A stretch of DNA of 9,321 nt from Bacteroidales bacterium UBA4073 (GTDB lineage: Bacteria; Bacteroidota; Bacteroidia; Bacteroidales; Tenuifilaceae), in NCBI GenBank assembly GCA_002383425.1, contig DFYV01000091.1, positions 8,821 through 18,141 of the forward strand, in the 5' to 3' direction. The translations under genes were made by a program, and so were the position numbers. The notes beneath the pieces were generated by a model. It was given only the letters and a program-made list of their open reading frames with translations, did not search any database and was not told the DNA's origin. Positions 1 through 5,704 of the stretch are shown here, piece after piece (the stretch's first letter is position 1; every line of letters begins with the position of its first letter).

Positions 1-131
1 GTAGTGGGTAGCGAAGTAAGTCAAAGAAAGATATTAATTGGATAGCAATAAAAAAACTCGCTACTATCTACTATATACTCGCTACTATGTTTCTTTTTTT
101 GCATTTTGCATTGAACCATTGCGTTTAACAA
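1..131 (-). repeat. Heptad-based inverted-repeat element, copy 1 (3' of recJ)
   Basis: This element lies just past the recJ stop codon and may be cut by the window edge. Bases 1-17 pair with 56-71: GTAG/CTAC, a 3x3 internal loop, GTAGCGA/TCGCTAC, a one-base bulge and GT/AC. That makes 13 pairs around a loop of about 38 nt. The right arm and the bases after it have a 7-nt period: 54-88 is five heptads of the form NNACTNN, with CTACTAT three times and ACTCG twice. Bases 102-131 closely match 2783-2812 at the end of lipA (25 of 30 identical by eye). In the direction of recJ transcription the order is shared module, heptad arm, loop, opposite arm. A role as mRNA 3' hairpin or terminator is inferred, and there is no classical GC stem followed by a U-tract. 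Confidence 0.6.
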
Positions 132-135
132 ACAT

Positions 136-1854
136 TTACTCATCCCGTAGCTTAATATCCTTCACCCTAAGCTGTAGGGATATGGTATCCTTAAAATTGT
201 TTTCGTGCAGGCTAAAGCAAACATCAAAGGATTGTCCGTAATGAATGGGCTTGTAAAATTCAGCCATCTGAAATGCTATGGCGTCGAACTTTTGGGTATT
301 TCCTTCCTGAATAAGTGTAAGCTTTAGGTGTTCTTTCTCAGAGCCTACCAAACGGCTAAAGCCGCTATCGTGAACATTCTCGGCAATAAATACTGGCGAC
401 ATGTTGCCCGGGCCAAAGGGCTGGAACTGCTTAAGCAGGTTGAAAAATTTTTCGGTAATGTTCTCAAACCTGATACTGGCATCGATGTCGATTTGAGGCG
501 AGAGCATTTCGGGTATAATGGTTTTGCTTACATGTTCCTCGAACCGCCGCTTAAACTCTTCTACCTTATCCACTTTCATGGTAAGGCCAGCGGCGTACAT
601 GTGCCCACCGAAGTTCTCAAGCAAGTCGGAGCACGCCTCAATGGCCTGATACAGGTCGTAACCCTGAACGGACCTAGCCGAACCGGTTGCCAAATCGCCC
701 GATTGGGTCAATATTACCGTAGGGCGATAGTAGGTTTCTATTAAACGCGAAGCAACAATTCCAACCACGCCCTTATGCCACGATGGGTTGAATAGCACAG
801 TTGAATAGCTATGTTGTAATCTATTGTCCTGGGCTATCATTCTTAATGCTTCGTGGGTAATAGTGCGGTCAACATGTTTTCGGTCGTTATTGCACGAATC
901 GATTAAAGCCCCAACCTCAAAAGCTGATATATCGTCGGGAGCACAGAGCAAATCCACGGCGGTTTTACCTGACTCCATACGGCCGGCTGCGTTGATTCTT
1001 GGGCCAATCTTGAACACTATGTCATCGATACCAATTTTCTGGTTTTCAATTCCAGCAATACGGATTATCGACTTTAAACCCCGACTTGGGTTTGTATTTA
1101 GCTTTTCCAGGCCGTAGAATGCCAAAACTCTATTCTCATCAACAATAGGTACTATATCCGAAGCAATGCTAACAGCAAGCAAGTCGAGATGCTGGTACAG
1201 CTCTTGTTCTGAGATACCTGTTTTTTTGCAGTAACCCTGCAGGAGTTTGAAACCTACACCACATCCCGAAAGTTCCTTAAAGGGATAGTTGCAATCGGTG
1301 CGTTTGGGATCGAGCACGGCTACCGCTTCAGGAATCAGATCACCGGGTAAGTGGTGGTCACAAATAATAAAATCGACATTTCGCTGGGTTGCATACCGTA
1401 CTTTTTCCACTGACTTGATTCCGCAATCAAGAGCAACAATAAGCGAATAGCCATTCTCAGAAGCAAAATCGATACCCTTAAACGATATTCCGTATCCCTC
1501 GTTGTACCTATCGGGGATGTAATAACCAATTTTGTTGTACCTTTTTCTGAAGAAAGAATACATGAGAGCCACGGCGGTGGTGCCATCAACATCGTAATCG
1601 CCGTAAAAGAGGATTGATTCTCTCCTACGAATAGCCTGCTCAACACGTTCTACAGCAGCAGCCATATCCTTCATCAGGAATGGATCGTAGAGGTCGGCGA
1701 GCGAAGGTCTGAAAAAGCGCTTGGCTTTTTCATAATCATCAATCCCGCGCTGAACCAAAAGCGAGGCAATTATTTCGCTTACATTTATCTGTCTTGACAA
1801 GGAGTTTACTAATGCCGGATCGCCCGGATCCTTGAGAACCCATCGTTTTTCCAT
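136..1854 (-). CDS. recJ: Single-stranded-DNA-specific exonuclease RecJ
   Basis: RecJ degrades single-stranded DNA 5' to 3' in recombinational repair, replication-fork processing and mismatch repair, using a bimetal centre. At 572 residues it is close to the usual RecJ length. The DHH-superfamily motifs are intact: GDYDVDG at 85-91, LDCG at 142-145, CDHH at 165-168, and a Ser-Asp pair within 224-236 (LLAVSIASDIVP). GPRINAAGRM follows at 284-293, WHKGVVGIVASR at 359-370 and GSARS at 391-395. The DHHA1 signature GGHMYAAG is at 416-423. The C-terminal part from about 455 fits the RecJ OB-fold region. The ATG start is supported by its fit to the family N-terminus (KRWVLKDP) and its position 18 bp after the lipB stop. 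It is probably cotranscribed with lipB, although the two functions are unrelated. No missing catalytic residue was seen. Confidence 0.97.
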   Translation of the reverse strand: MEKRWVLKDPGDPALVNSLSRQINVSEIIASLLVQRGIDDYEKAKRFFRPSLADLYDPFLMKDMAAAVERVEQAIRRRESILFYGDYDVDGTTAVALMYSFFRKRYNKIGYYIPDRYNEGYGISFKGIDFASENGYSLIVALDCGIKSVEKVRYATQRNVDFIICDHHLPGDLIPEAVAVLDPKRTDCNYPFKELSGCGVGFKLLQGYCKKTGISEQELYQHLDLLAVSIASDIVPIVDENRVLAFYGLEKLNTNPSRGLKSIIRIAGIENQKIGIDDIVFKIGPRINAAGRMESGKTAVDLLCAPDDISAFEVGALIDSCNNDRKHVDRTITHEALRMIAQDNRLQHSYSTVLFNPSWHKGVVGIVASRLIETYYRPTVILTQSGDLATGSARSVQGYDLYQAIEACSDLLENFGGHMYAAGLTMKVDKVEEFKRRFEEHVSKTIIPEMLSPQIDIDASIRFENITEKFFNLLKQFQPFGPGNMSPVFIAENVHDSGFSRLVGSEKEHLKLTLIQEGNTQKFDAIAFQMAEFYKPIHYGQSFDVCFSLHENNFKDTISLQLRVKDIKLRDE

Positions 1855-1872
1855 TTTTGCATGTTTTAGTTG

Positions 1873-2565
1873 TTAAACAATACCTATACGGTTGCATGCA
1901 AAATGAAACCGATGAGTAAAATGGTTAAGAAGTCTTTCCTTAACCTCTTCGATATCAACAGGATGGTTTAGCTCCTCTTGCATGGAAGTAACCCCCTTAT
2001 CAGTAAACCCGCATGGATTTATGTAACGAAAATAATCCAGATTGGTGTTCACATTAAAAGCTAAACCATGCATGGTAACAAACCTGCTAGCCCTAACACC
2101 AATGGCGCATATTTTGCGCTCACGACCTTTAACACCAGGATCGAGCCAAACGCCCGTTGCTCCTTCAAGTCTTTCAGCTATAATGCCATACTCCTGAAGG
2201 CAATCAATTACCACCTGCTCCAATAGGTGAATGTACGATTTTAGCGTTAAACCAAATGCCTCCAGGTTAAGTATGGGGTAGGCAACAATTTGTCCGGGGC
2301 CATGGTAGGTTATATCGCCCCCACGGTTGATGTGATAGAACGATGCATTAATTCGCTTAAGCATCTCATCGGGAATTAACAGGTTGGCGTTTTCGCCACT
2401 CTTACCAAGGGTGTAAACGTGCGGATGTTCGCAAAAAAGCAAGTAATGCAACTTACCGTCGCCACTTAGCTTACGTTTTGTTACCTCGTTAAATAGTTCT
2501 TCCTGATAATCCCATGCCTCCTTGTAATCAACCGTTCCAAGATCATAAAACTTTACGTTTTGCAT
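1873..2565 (-). CDS. lipB: Octanoyl-[acyl carrier protein]:protein N-octanoyltransferase LipB
   Basis: LipB transfers octanoate from octanoyl-ACP to the lysine of lipoyl domains (pyruvate and 2-oxoglutarate dehydrogenases, glycine cleavage H protein), the first committed step of endogenous lipoate synthesis in the cytoplasm. The 230-residue protein carries the family signatures: RGGDITYHGPGQ at 81-92, the Lys151 segment KICAIGV (expected catalytic lysine), HGLAFNVN at 166-173, and INPCG at 182-186 with Cys185 as the expected acyl-thioester cysteine. The C-terminal half ends about 45 residues after this cysteine, as usual. ATG at 2563-2565 is the natural start (MQNVKFYDLG). A weak promoter-like TGTATTTG lies on the same strand at 2593-2600 (one mismatch to TAnnTTTG), with no convincing -33 element. 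recJ follows after 18 bp. lipA, the next pathway step, lies upstream beyond a structured repeat. Confidence 0.96.
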   Translation of the reverse strand: MQNVKFYDLGTVDYKEAWDYQEELFNEVTKRKLSGDGKLHYLLFCEHPHVYTLGKSGENANLLIPDEMLKRINASFYHINRGGDITYHGPGQIVAYPILNLEAFGLTLKSYIHLLEQVVIDCLQEYGIIAERLEGATGVWLDPGVKGRERKICAIGVRASRFVTMHGLAFNVNTNLDYFRYINPCGFTDKGVTSMQEELNHPVDIEEVKERLLNHFTHRFHFACNRIGIV

Positions 2566-2670
2566 TATATACTGTTTTTCCTATCTGCATAGCAAATACA
2601 CCTGGTTAAAATAGATTGATAAGCTATAATAACCGCTTAAAGGCTCATATACACGAAATCCCGACCTGTA

Positions 2671-2812
2671 CTGAGCGAAGTCGAAGAAGTTAGAAGTTAG
2701 AAGTTAGAATGTTTAGTATTTCTTTAAAACTATCTGCCTTCTAATTTCTACCTTCTGCCTTCTGCTTTCTATCTTCTAATTTCATTTTGCAAAGAACTAT
2801 TGCGCTTAACCA
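2671..2812 (-). repeat. Heptad-based inverted-repeat element, copy 2 (between lipA and lipB, overlapping the lipA 3' end)
   Basis: The left arm holds three perfect GAAGTTA heptads (2686-2706). The right side is a pyrimidine-rich series of seven degenerate CTTCTRN-like heptads (2731-2779). Aligned in register, 2683-2710 pairs with 2731-2758 around a 20-nt loop: about 21 Watson-Crick pairs plus two G-T in 28 positions, including perfect TTAGAAG/CTTCTAA (2697-2703 with 2738-2744). The outer left edge carries CTGAGCGAAGTCGAAG at 2671-2686, which resembles widely dispersed bacterial intergenic repeats that I recall but cannot check here. The lipA-proximal end, 2783-2812, is a near-copy of 102-131. 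The 7-nt period continues into the lipA reading frame to about 2790. It may act as the lipA 3' terminator or stabilising hairpin; that is inference. Confidence 0.65.
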
Positions 2813-3656
2813 GGTGTTGGGCCTTATCGGCGTGGTACGACGAACGTACCAGTGGGCCGCTCTCGGCAAAAACAAAACCTTTTTCAAGGGCTATTTGCCT
2901 GTACTCATCAAACTCCTGAGGGGTAACATACCTTTGTACTGGCAGATTTGTAGGGCGTGGTTGCAAGTACTGTCCTATGGTTACCATTTTGCATCCCACA
3001 GCAATTAAATCATCAAGGGTTTGTATAACTTCGTCGCGGGTTTCACCCAGTCCAAGCATTATTCCCGATTTGGCATTAAACCCGCGTTTGGCTATATGTT
3101 CCAGTACTAACAGGCTACGCCTATAACTGGCTTTGGTTCGAACCATTGGGGTAAGGCGTTCAACTGTTTCAAGGTTGTGACCAACAACTAAGGGCTCCGA
3201 CTCAAGGAATAGGTCGATAAGTTCAGGCCTGCCATCAAAATCGGGGATAAGAACCTCGATGTCTGTATCAGGATTAACCTCACGAATTGCCAAAATCGTT
3301 CGGCGCCAGTGATCTGCACCATGGTCGGGCAAATCGTCACGATCGACCGAAGTAATTACACAGTAGCTAAGCCCCATCAGCTTGATAGAGCGAGCAACCT
3401 TCAGAGGTTCGTTAGGATCGGGCGGAAGGGGTCTGCCCGTAGTAACTGCGCAAAACTTACAGGAGCGGGTGCAAATATCACCCAAAATCATAAAGGTTGC
3501 CACACCATTCCCCCAGCACTCAGCAATATTAGGACACATCCCACTGCTGCATATTGTATGAAGGCCATGCTGCTTAACAATGGAATTTAACTGGGCATAT
3601 CCCTCTCCACCGGGCAATTTTATCTTGAGCCATTCTGGCTTTCTGTTATTTTCCAT
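2769..3656 (-). CDS. lipA: Lipoyl synthase LipA (radical SAM), with a repeat-derived C-terminal tail
   Basis: LipA inserts two sulfur atoms at C6 and C8 of protein-bound octanoyl chains, completing lipoyl cofactor synthesis started by LipB. It uses one radical-SAM 4Fe-4S cluster and one auxiliary, sacrificial 4Fe-4S cluster. Both sets of ligands are present. The auxiliary cluster has Cys36, Cys41 and Cys47 (CSSGMCPNIAEC, CX4CX5C). The radical-SAM set is Cys62, Cys66 and Cys69 (CTRSCKFC, CX3CX2C). The conserved terminal RSSYHAD is at 271-277, supplying the serine expected to complete the auxiliary cluster. The length of 295 is normal. The start fits the family N-terminus (KPEWLKIKLPGG). The final residues, KRNSSLQNEIRR (284-295), are encoded by a repeat module also found after recJ, so the original stop has probably been replaced. 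The tail lies beyond the catalytic core. lipA probably has its own promoter, since 382 bp separate it from the upstream gene. Confidence 0.97.
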   Translation of the reverse strand: MENNRKPEWLKIKLPGGEGYAQLNSIVKQHGLHTICSSGMCPNIAECWGNGVATFMILGDICTRSCKFCAVTTGRPLPPDPNEPLKVARSIKLMGLSYCVITSVDRDDLPDHGADHWRRTILAIREVNPDTDIEVLIPDFDGRPELIDLFLESEPLVVGHNLETVERLTPMVRTKASYRRSLLVLEHIAKRGFNAKSGIMLGLGETRDEVIQTLDDLIAVGCKMVTIGQYLQPRPTNLPVQRYVTPQEFDEYRQIALEKGFVFAESGPLVRSSYHADKAQHLVKRNSSLQNEIRR

Positions 3657-4038
3657 CTCAAAAATTTTTACAAAATAACTAAAAAAAATGCTCTTTTACG
3701 ATTATTTTCAGGAATATATTTCGAGGAAGTTGAATGGTTCGAAACCCATAACCGCTAAGGGTTAAATCATAACAGACTTTGCTAACCGCCAGATAACAAT
3801 GGAAACGTTTGGATGTTAAATTTTAAAAATATTTGTATATGAATTACAGCAACTAATCAGTAACCATTCAGTTGCATACAACTTATAACGCCTATAACCG
3901 CTAAGACGCTGAGAAATAAAAAAATTTAGATGAATACAATTGATTCTTGTAAACAACCAATAATAGTAAAATGGCAGCTATAAACCATTAAACATTTAGA
4001 AATTGCCCTAACAATATAGATTTTAAAATTTTCATCAC
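3657..4038. other. Intergenic region upstream of lipA (382 bp), no gene seen
   Basis: This AT-rich stretch lies between the stop of the AlbA-domain gene and the lipA start, and no convincing coding frame was found. It should hold the lipA promoter. The nearest match is TTATTTTG on the minus strand at 3671-3678 (one mismatch to TAnnTTTG), without a clear -33 element. A short palindrome, ATTTTAAAAT at 4020-4029, follows the AlbA gene but is too AT-rich to call a terminator. A dispersed direct repeat is listed separately. Confidence 0.7.
3745..3914. repeat. Direct repeat CCyATAACCGCTAAG, two copies
   Basis: CCCATAACCGCTAAG at 3745-3759 recurs as CCTATAACCGCTAAG at 3891-3905 (14 of 15 identical), 146 bp apart. 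The second copy runs into an 8-nt tandem, CGCTAAGA then CGCTGAGA (3899-3914). The first copy can form a short hairpin, TAACC (3749-3753) with GGTTA (3760-3764). Strings of this kind resemble intergenic repeats I recall from several bacterial genomes, but I cannot verify a family here. The coordinates span both copies and the DNA between them. Confidence 0.45.
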
Positions 4039-4734
4039 TTACTCTACCCCTTCGCCAGAGTGAAGGGAAAAGCTATCCTCGTTATTGATATTCTGGTAGT
4101 TAATTAAACCAATAGCGGTAAGGTTAACCAGTATCTGCTCAGCCTCAACCATCGAAATAAATCCCAACCGACTGAACTGCTCAACGGTGATCGATTCATT
4201 CTCTTTTAGGTAATTAATGAGGGCATTTTCAGCCTGTGAAAGTTGAATATTGAGGGGTTTACGATTCCTTTCCGCTTTCCATACTTTGAGTAGAACTGGT
4301 GATGCAACCACATTTTCATCGTTTACCCTAACGTAGGCCCTATAATTGCCCGATTTATCGGGAGCTTTGTGGGGCTTATGCCTCGATGGTTTAACCTTAA
4401 CCTCCAGAATGGTTTTGCCGTTTACCTCCCACTTTACCACCTCGAATGGCACTTTGGGCTTAGAGTAAAGCTGCGATGCAGCCTCAACCATGTAGTACTC
4501 CTCATCGGTATTTATTCCTATGAAATTGCCGTTATCCTTCACCCCAATAAGTAAAGTTCCTCCTACGGTATTGGCAAATGCTACTAACGAACGCGCAATT
4601 TTGCGTGAATCGGTTATGGAATGCTTAAAATCGAGCGTAAGCCCCTCGCCCTTCGAAATCAAGTTTGATAAGTAACGGCTCACAACAGCAGCATATTTGT
4701 TTACAGGTATGCAAAGGTAATTACTTTTTTTCAC
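4039..4734 (-). CDS. AlbA_2 (Schlafen-type) putative nucleic-acid-binding protein with C-terminal winged-helix-like region
   Basis: The N-terminal half matches the AlbA_2/Schlafen-AlbA domain family. It has a GEGLTLDFKHS segment at 29-39 (the usual GE..LEFK motif), then a helix and FANTVGGTLLIGVKDNG at 53-69, a hallmark of the family. It continues through YRAYVRVND at 131-139. Residues about 163-225 look like a small winged helix (LSQAENALINYLKENESITVEQFSRLGF is the helix-turn-helix-like part). No ATPase or nuclease motif is seen, so the biochemical role is unknown; a regulator or nucleic-acid-binding function is inferred from the family. The frame opens with GTG at 4732-4734, overlapping ubiX by 14 bp. 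A later GTG at 4681-4683 (residue 18) is an attractive alternative start, because a promoter-like TACCTTTG lies at 4712-4719 inside the longer frame and residues 1-17 do not resemble the family. Expression may be both with ubiX and independent. Confidence 0.85.
   Translation of the reverse strand: MKKSNYLCIPVNKYAAVVSRYLSNLISKGEGLTLDFKHSITDSRKIARSLVAFANTVGGTLLIGVKDNGNFIGINTDEEYYMVEAASQLYSKPKVPFEVVKWEVNGKTILEVKVKPSRHKPHKAPDKSGNYRAYVRVNDENVVASPVLLKVWKAERNRKPLNIQLSQAENALINYLKENESITVEQFSRLGFISMVEAEQILVNLTAIGLINYQNINNEDSFSLHSGEGVE
4712..4719 (-). promoter_or_regulatory. Candidate Bacteroidota -7 element for the AlbA-domain gene
   Basis: The minus strand reads TACCTTTG, followed by CA, a full match to the Bacteroidota -7 consensus TAnnTTTG. 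It would start transcription near 4703-4707, about 20-25 nt before the GTG at 4683. No TTG is visible at the expected -33 distance, which weakens the call. If real, it means the first 17 codons of the longer frame are not translated from this transcript. Confidence 0.4.
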
Positions 4735-5284
4735 CCCACCGGTAGTGCGAAATGTTGAAACCTAACAATTCAACAACTCTATCGACCACTGTATCAATCA
4801 GGTCCTCTATTGTTGACGGGAAACTGTAAAATGAAGGACTAGCCGGCAACACAATTCCACCTGCCTGTGCCACCAAGGTCATGTTTTGCAGGTGTATCAG
4901 GTTATACGGTAATTCCCGGGGGACAAGCACTAACCTTCGGCGTTCTTTTAGCATAACATCGGCAGTTCGGGCTATCAAATCGTTGCTCACACCCGAAGCA
5001 ATTCTTCCTATAGTTCCCATGGTGCATGGTACTATAACCATGGAGTTGTAGCCAGCAGAGCCCGATGCCATGGGTGCAAATAAATTATTGTTATCGTAAA
5101 TTTTTACCTGTGGACTAAAAACAATATCACGTTTTAACTCGTACTTCCAAACCTTTTTCCCATTATCGGTAAACACCAACGCCAGCTCTTCAATAACATC
5201 CGATAAGGCCATAAGCTTTTCAATAACCCTGGCAGCGTAAATAACCCCACTGGCACCCGTAACGGCAACAATTACTTTTTGCAT
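4721..5284 (-). CDS. ubiX: UbiX-family flavin prenyltransferase
   Basis: UbiX attaches a dimethylallyl group to reduced FMN and closes a fourth ring, making the prenylated FMN cofactor of UbiD-type decarboxylases. The 187-residue length is typical. Family signatures are the N-terminal TGASG at 9-13 (flavin binding), PCTMGT at 86-91, SNDLIARTADVMLKERRR at 100-117 with LVLVPRE following to 124, and the late PASPSFYSFP stretch at 147-156. These separate it from the related Dfp/CoaC flavoproteins. ATG at 5282-5284 is right, because the Rossmann-like strand begins immediately (KVIVAVTG). No ubiD-like partner lies in the window, so its client decarboxylase is unknown. Most Bacteroidota use menaquinone, so a ubiquinone role should not be assumed. 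The next gene overlaps or abuts it, and a candidate promoter sits immediately upstream. Confidence 0.93.
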   Translation of the reverse strand: MQKVIVAVTGASGVIYAARVIEKLMALSDVIEELALVFTDNGKKVWKYELKRDIVFSPQVKIYDNNNLFAPMASGSAGYNSMVIVPCTMGTIGRIASGVSNDLIARTADVMLKERRRLVLVPRELPYNLIHLQNMTLVAQAGGIVLPASPSFYSFPSTIEDLIDTVVDRVVELLGFNISHYRWGEKK

Positions 5285-5288
5285 GCTT

Positions 5289-5320
5289 CAAATGTATTAA
5301 TGAATCATTTCTATAAACAA
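5289..5320 (-). promoter_or_regulatory. Candidate ubiX promoter (TTG-N21-TACATTTG)
   Basis: The minus strand has TACATTTG at 5289-5296, a full match to the -7 consensus TAnnTTTG. TTG lies at 5318-5320 after a 21-nt spacer, within the range known for the -33 element of Bacteroidota promoters. The -7 box ends only four bases before the ubiX ATG, so the transcript would be leaderless or nearly so. That closeness is unusual and lowers confidence. Confidence 0.45.
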
Positions 5321-5367
5321 TTATGGCAGTAAATGTTTAAAAATAATGAAAAACGCTACCCTGTTTT

Positions 5368-5384
5368 ACTAAAATTATTTTAGT
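5368..5384. promoter_or_regulatory. Perfect 17-bp palindrome, candidate operator
   Basis: ACTAAAAT-T-ATTTTAGT is a perfect inverted repeat of two 8-bp half-sites with a one-base centre. It lies 84 bp upstream of the ubiX start and about 320 bp upstream of the plus-strand gene. The size and symmetry fit a dimeric regulator site, but low complexity makes chance possible. No terminator-like U-tract is present. Confidence 0.4.
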
Positions 5385-5570
5385 GGTTAAATATAGTTAT
5401 AAATGTGGTTGAAATATTGTTTAAATTGATACTGCTGCTCTATTTATTTGCAGTACAAGAGCATACTTTCCACCTGAGGGAAAAGAACAGCTTAACTTAT
5501 AAATATCCTTTACCAACTCTTTTGAAAGCTGATAAATTCCCATCTTCTGAAAACTAAAATACAACATATA

Positions 5571-5615
5571 AACTATATTTTAACTATATTTTAACTATAT
5601 TTTTAACTACATATA
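5571..5615. repeat. Tandem 11-bp repeat (AACTATATTTT, three perfect copies plus a degenerate one)
   Basis: Perfect copies lie at 5571-5581, 5582-5592 and 5593-5603, followed after one extra T by a degenerate copy (AACTACATATA, 5605-5615). An inverted 10-bp copy, AAATATAGTT, is at 5389-5398. The 11-bp period is close to one helical turn, so the A/T tracts are in phase. It ends about 90 bp before the start of the plus-strand gene. A regulatory or DNA-bending role is inferred. Confidence 0.6.
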
Positions 5616-5704
5616 AACAAATTGCAACTTTTCATTAATTCGTGGTAGAACCGAAAAATAAAGAATATAATTATTTGTATATTGGTATGAAATAATAGAA
5701 AGCG

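Larger units (their letters stand above)
5285..5704. other. Divergent intergenic region (420 bp) between ubiX and the phosphatase gene
   Basis: This is strongly AT-rich and has no convincing coding frame on either strand. It should contain the promoters of both divergent genes. Listed separately are a candidate ubiX promoter, a 17-bp palindrome and an 11-bp tandem repeat. For the plus-strand gene only weak promoter matches exist: TTTATTTG at 5443-5450 and TATATTGG at 5678-5685, each with one mismatch to TAnnTTTG. Confidence 0.7.

Noticed and set aside
1..88. CRISPR array suggested by repeated ACTCGCTACTAT words (56-67, 77-88)
   Set aside because: The repeats are short, built from heptamers, and lack uniform unique spacers; they belong to the inverted-repeat element and no cas gene is near.
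85..135. Short frame directly after the recJ stop (ATG at 133-135, ending at 85-87)
   Set aside because: It is only 16 codons with no independent evidence. It is explained by the repeat module and used as a comparison for the lipA tail, not called as a gene.
328..744. Plus-strand open frame of 138 codons opposite recJ
   Set aside because: It lies fully inside the well-supported recJ frame on the other strand, and its translation shows no recognisable domain. It is a shadow frame.
2671..2812. Insertion sequence or MITE with target-site duplication
   Set aside because: No transposase frame, no clear terminal inverted repeat pair at both ends, and no flanking duplication could be seen, so it was kept as a repeat element only.
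4018..4034. AT palindrome after the AlbA gene as a terminator
   Set aside because: The stem is only A and T, with no GC-rich core or clear U-tract, and such words are expected by chance in this base composition.
5670..5677. ATTATTTG (5670-5677) as -7 box for the phosphatase gene
   Set aside because: It has two mismatches at the important TA positions of TAnnTTTG and no TTG at the -33 distance.
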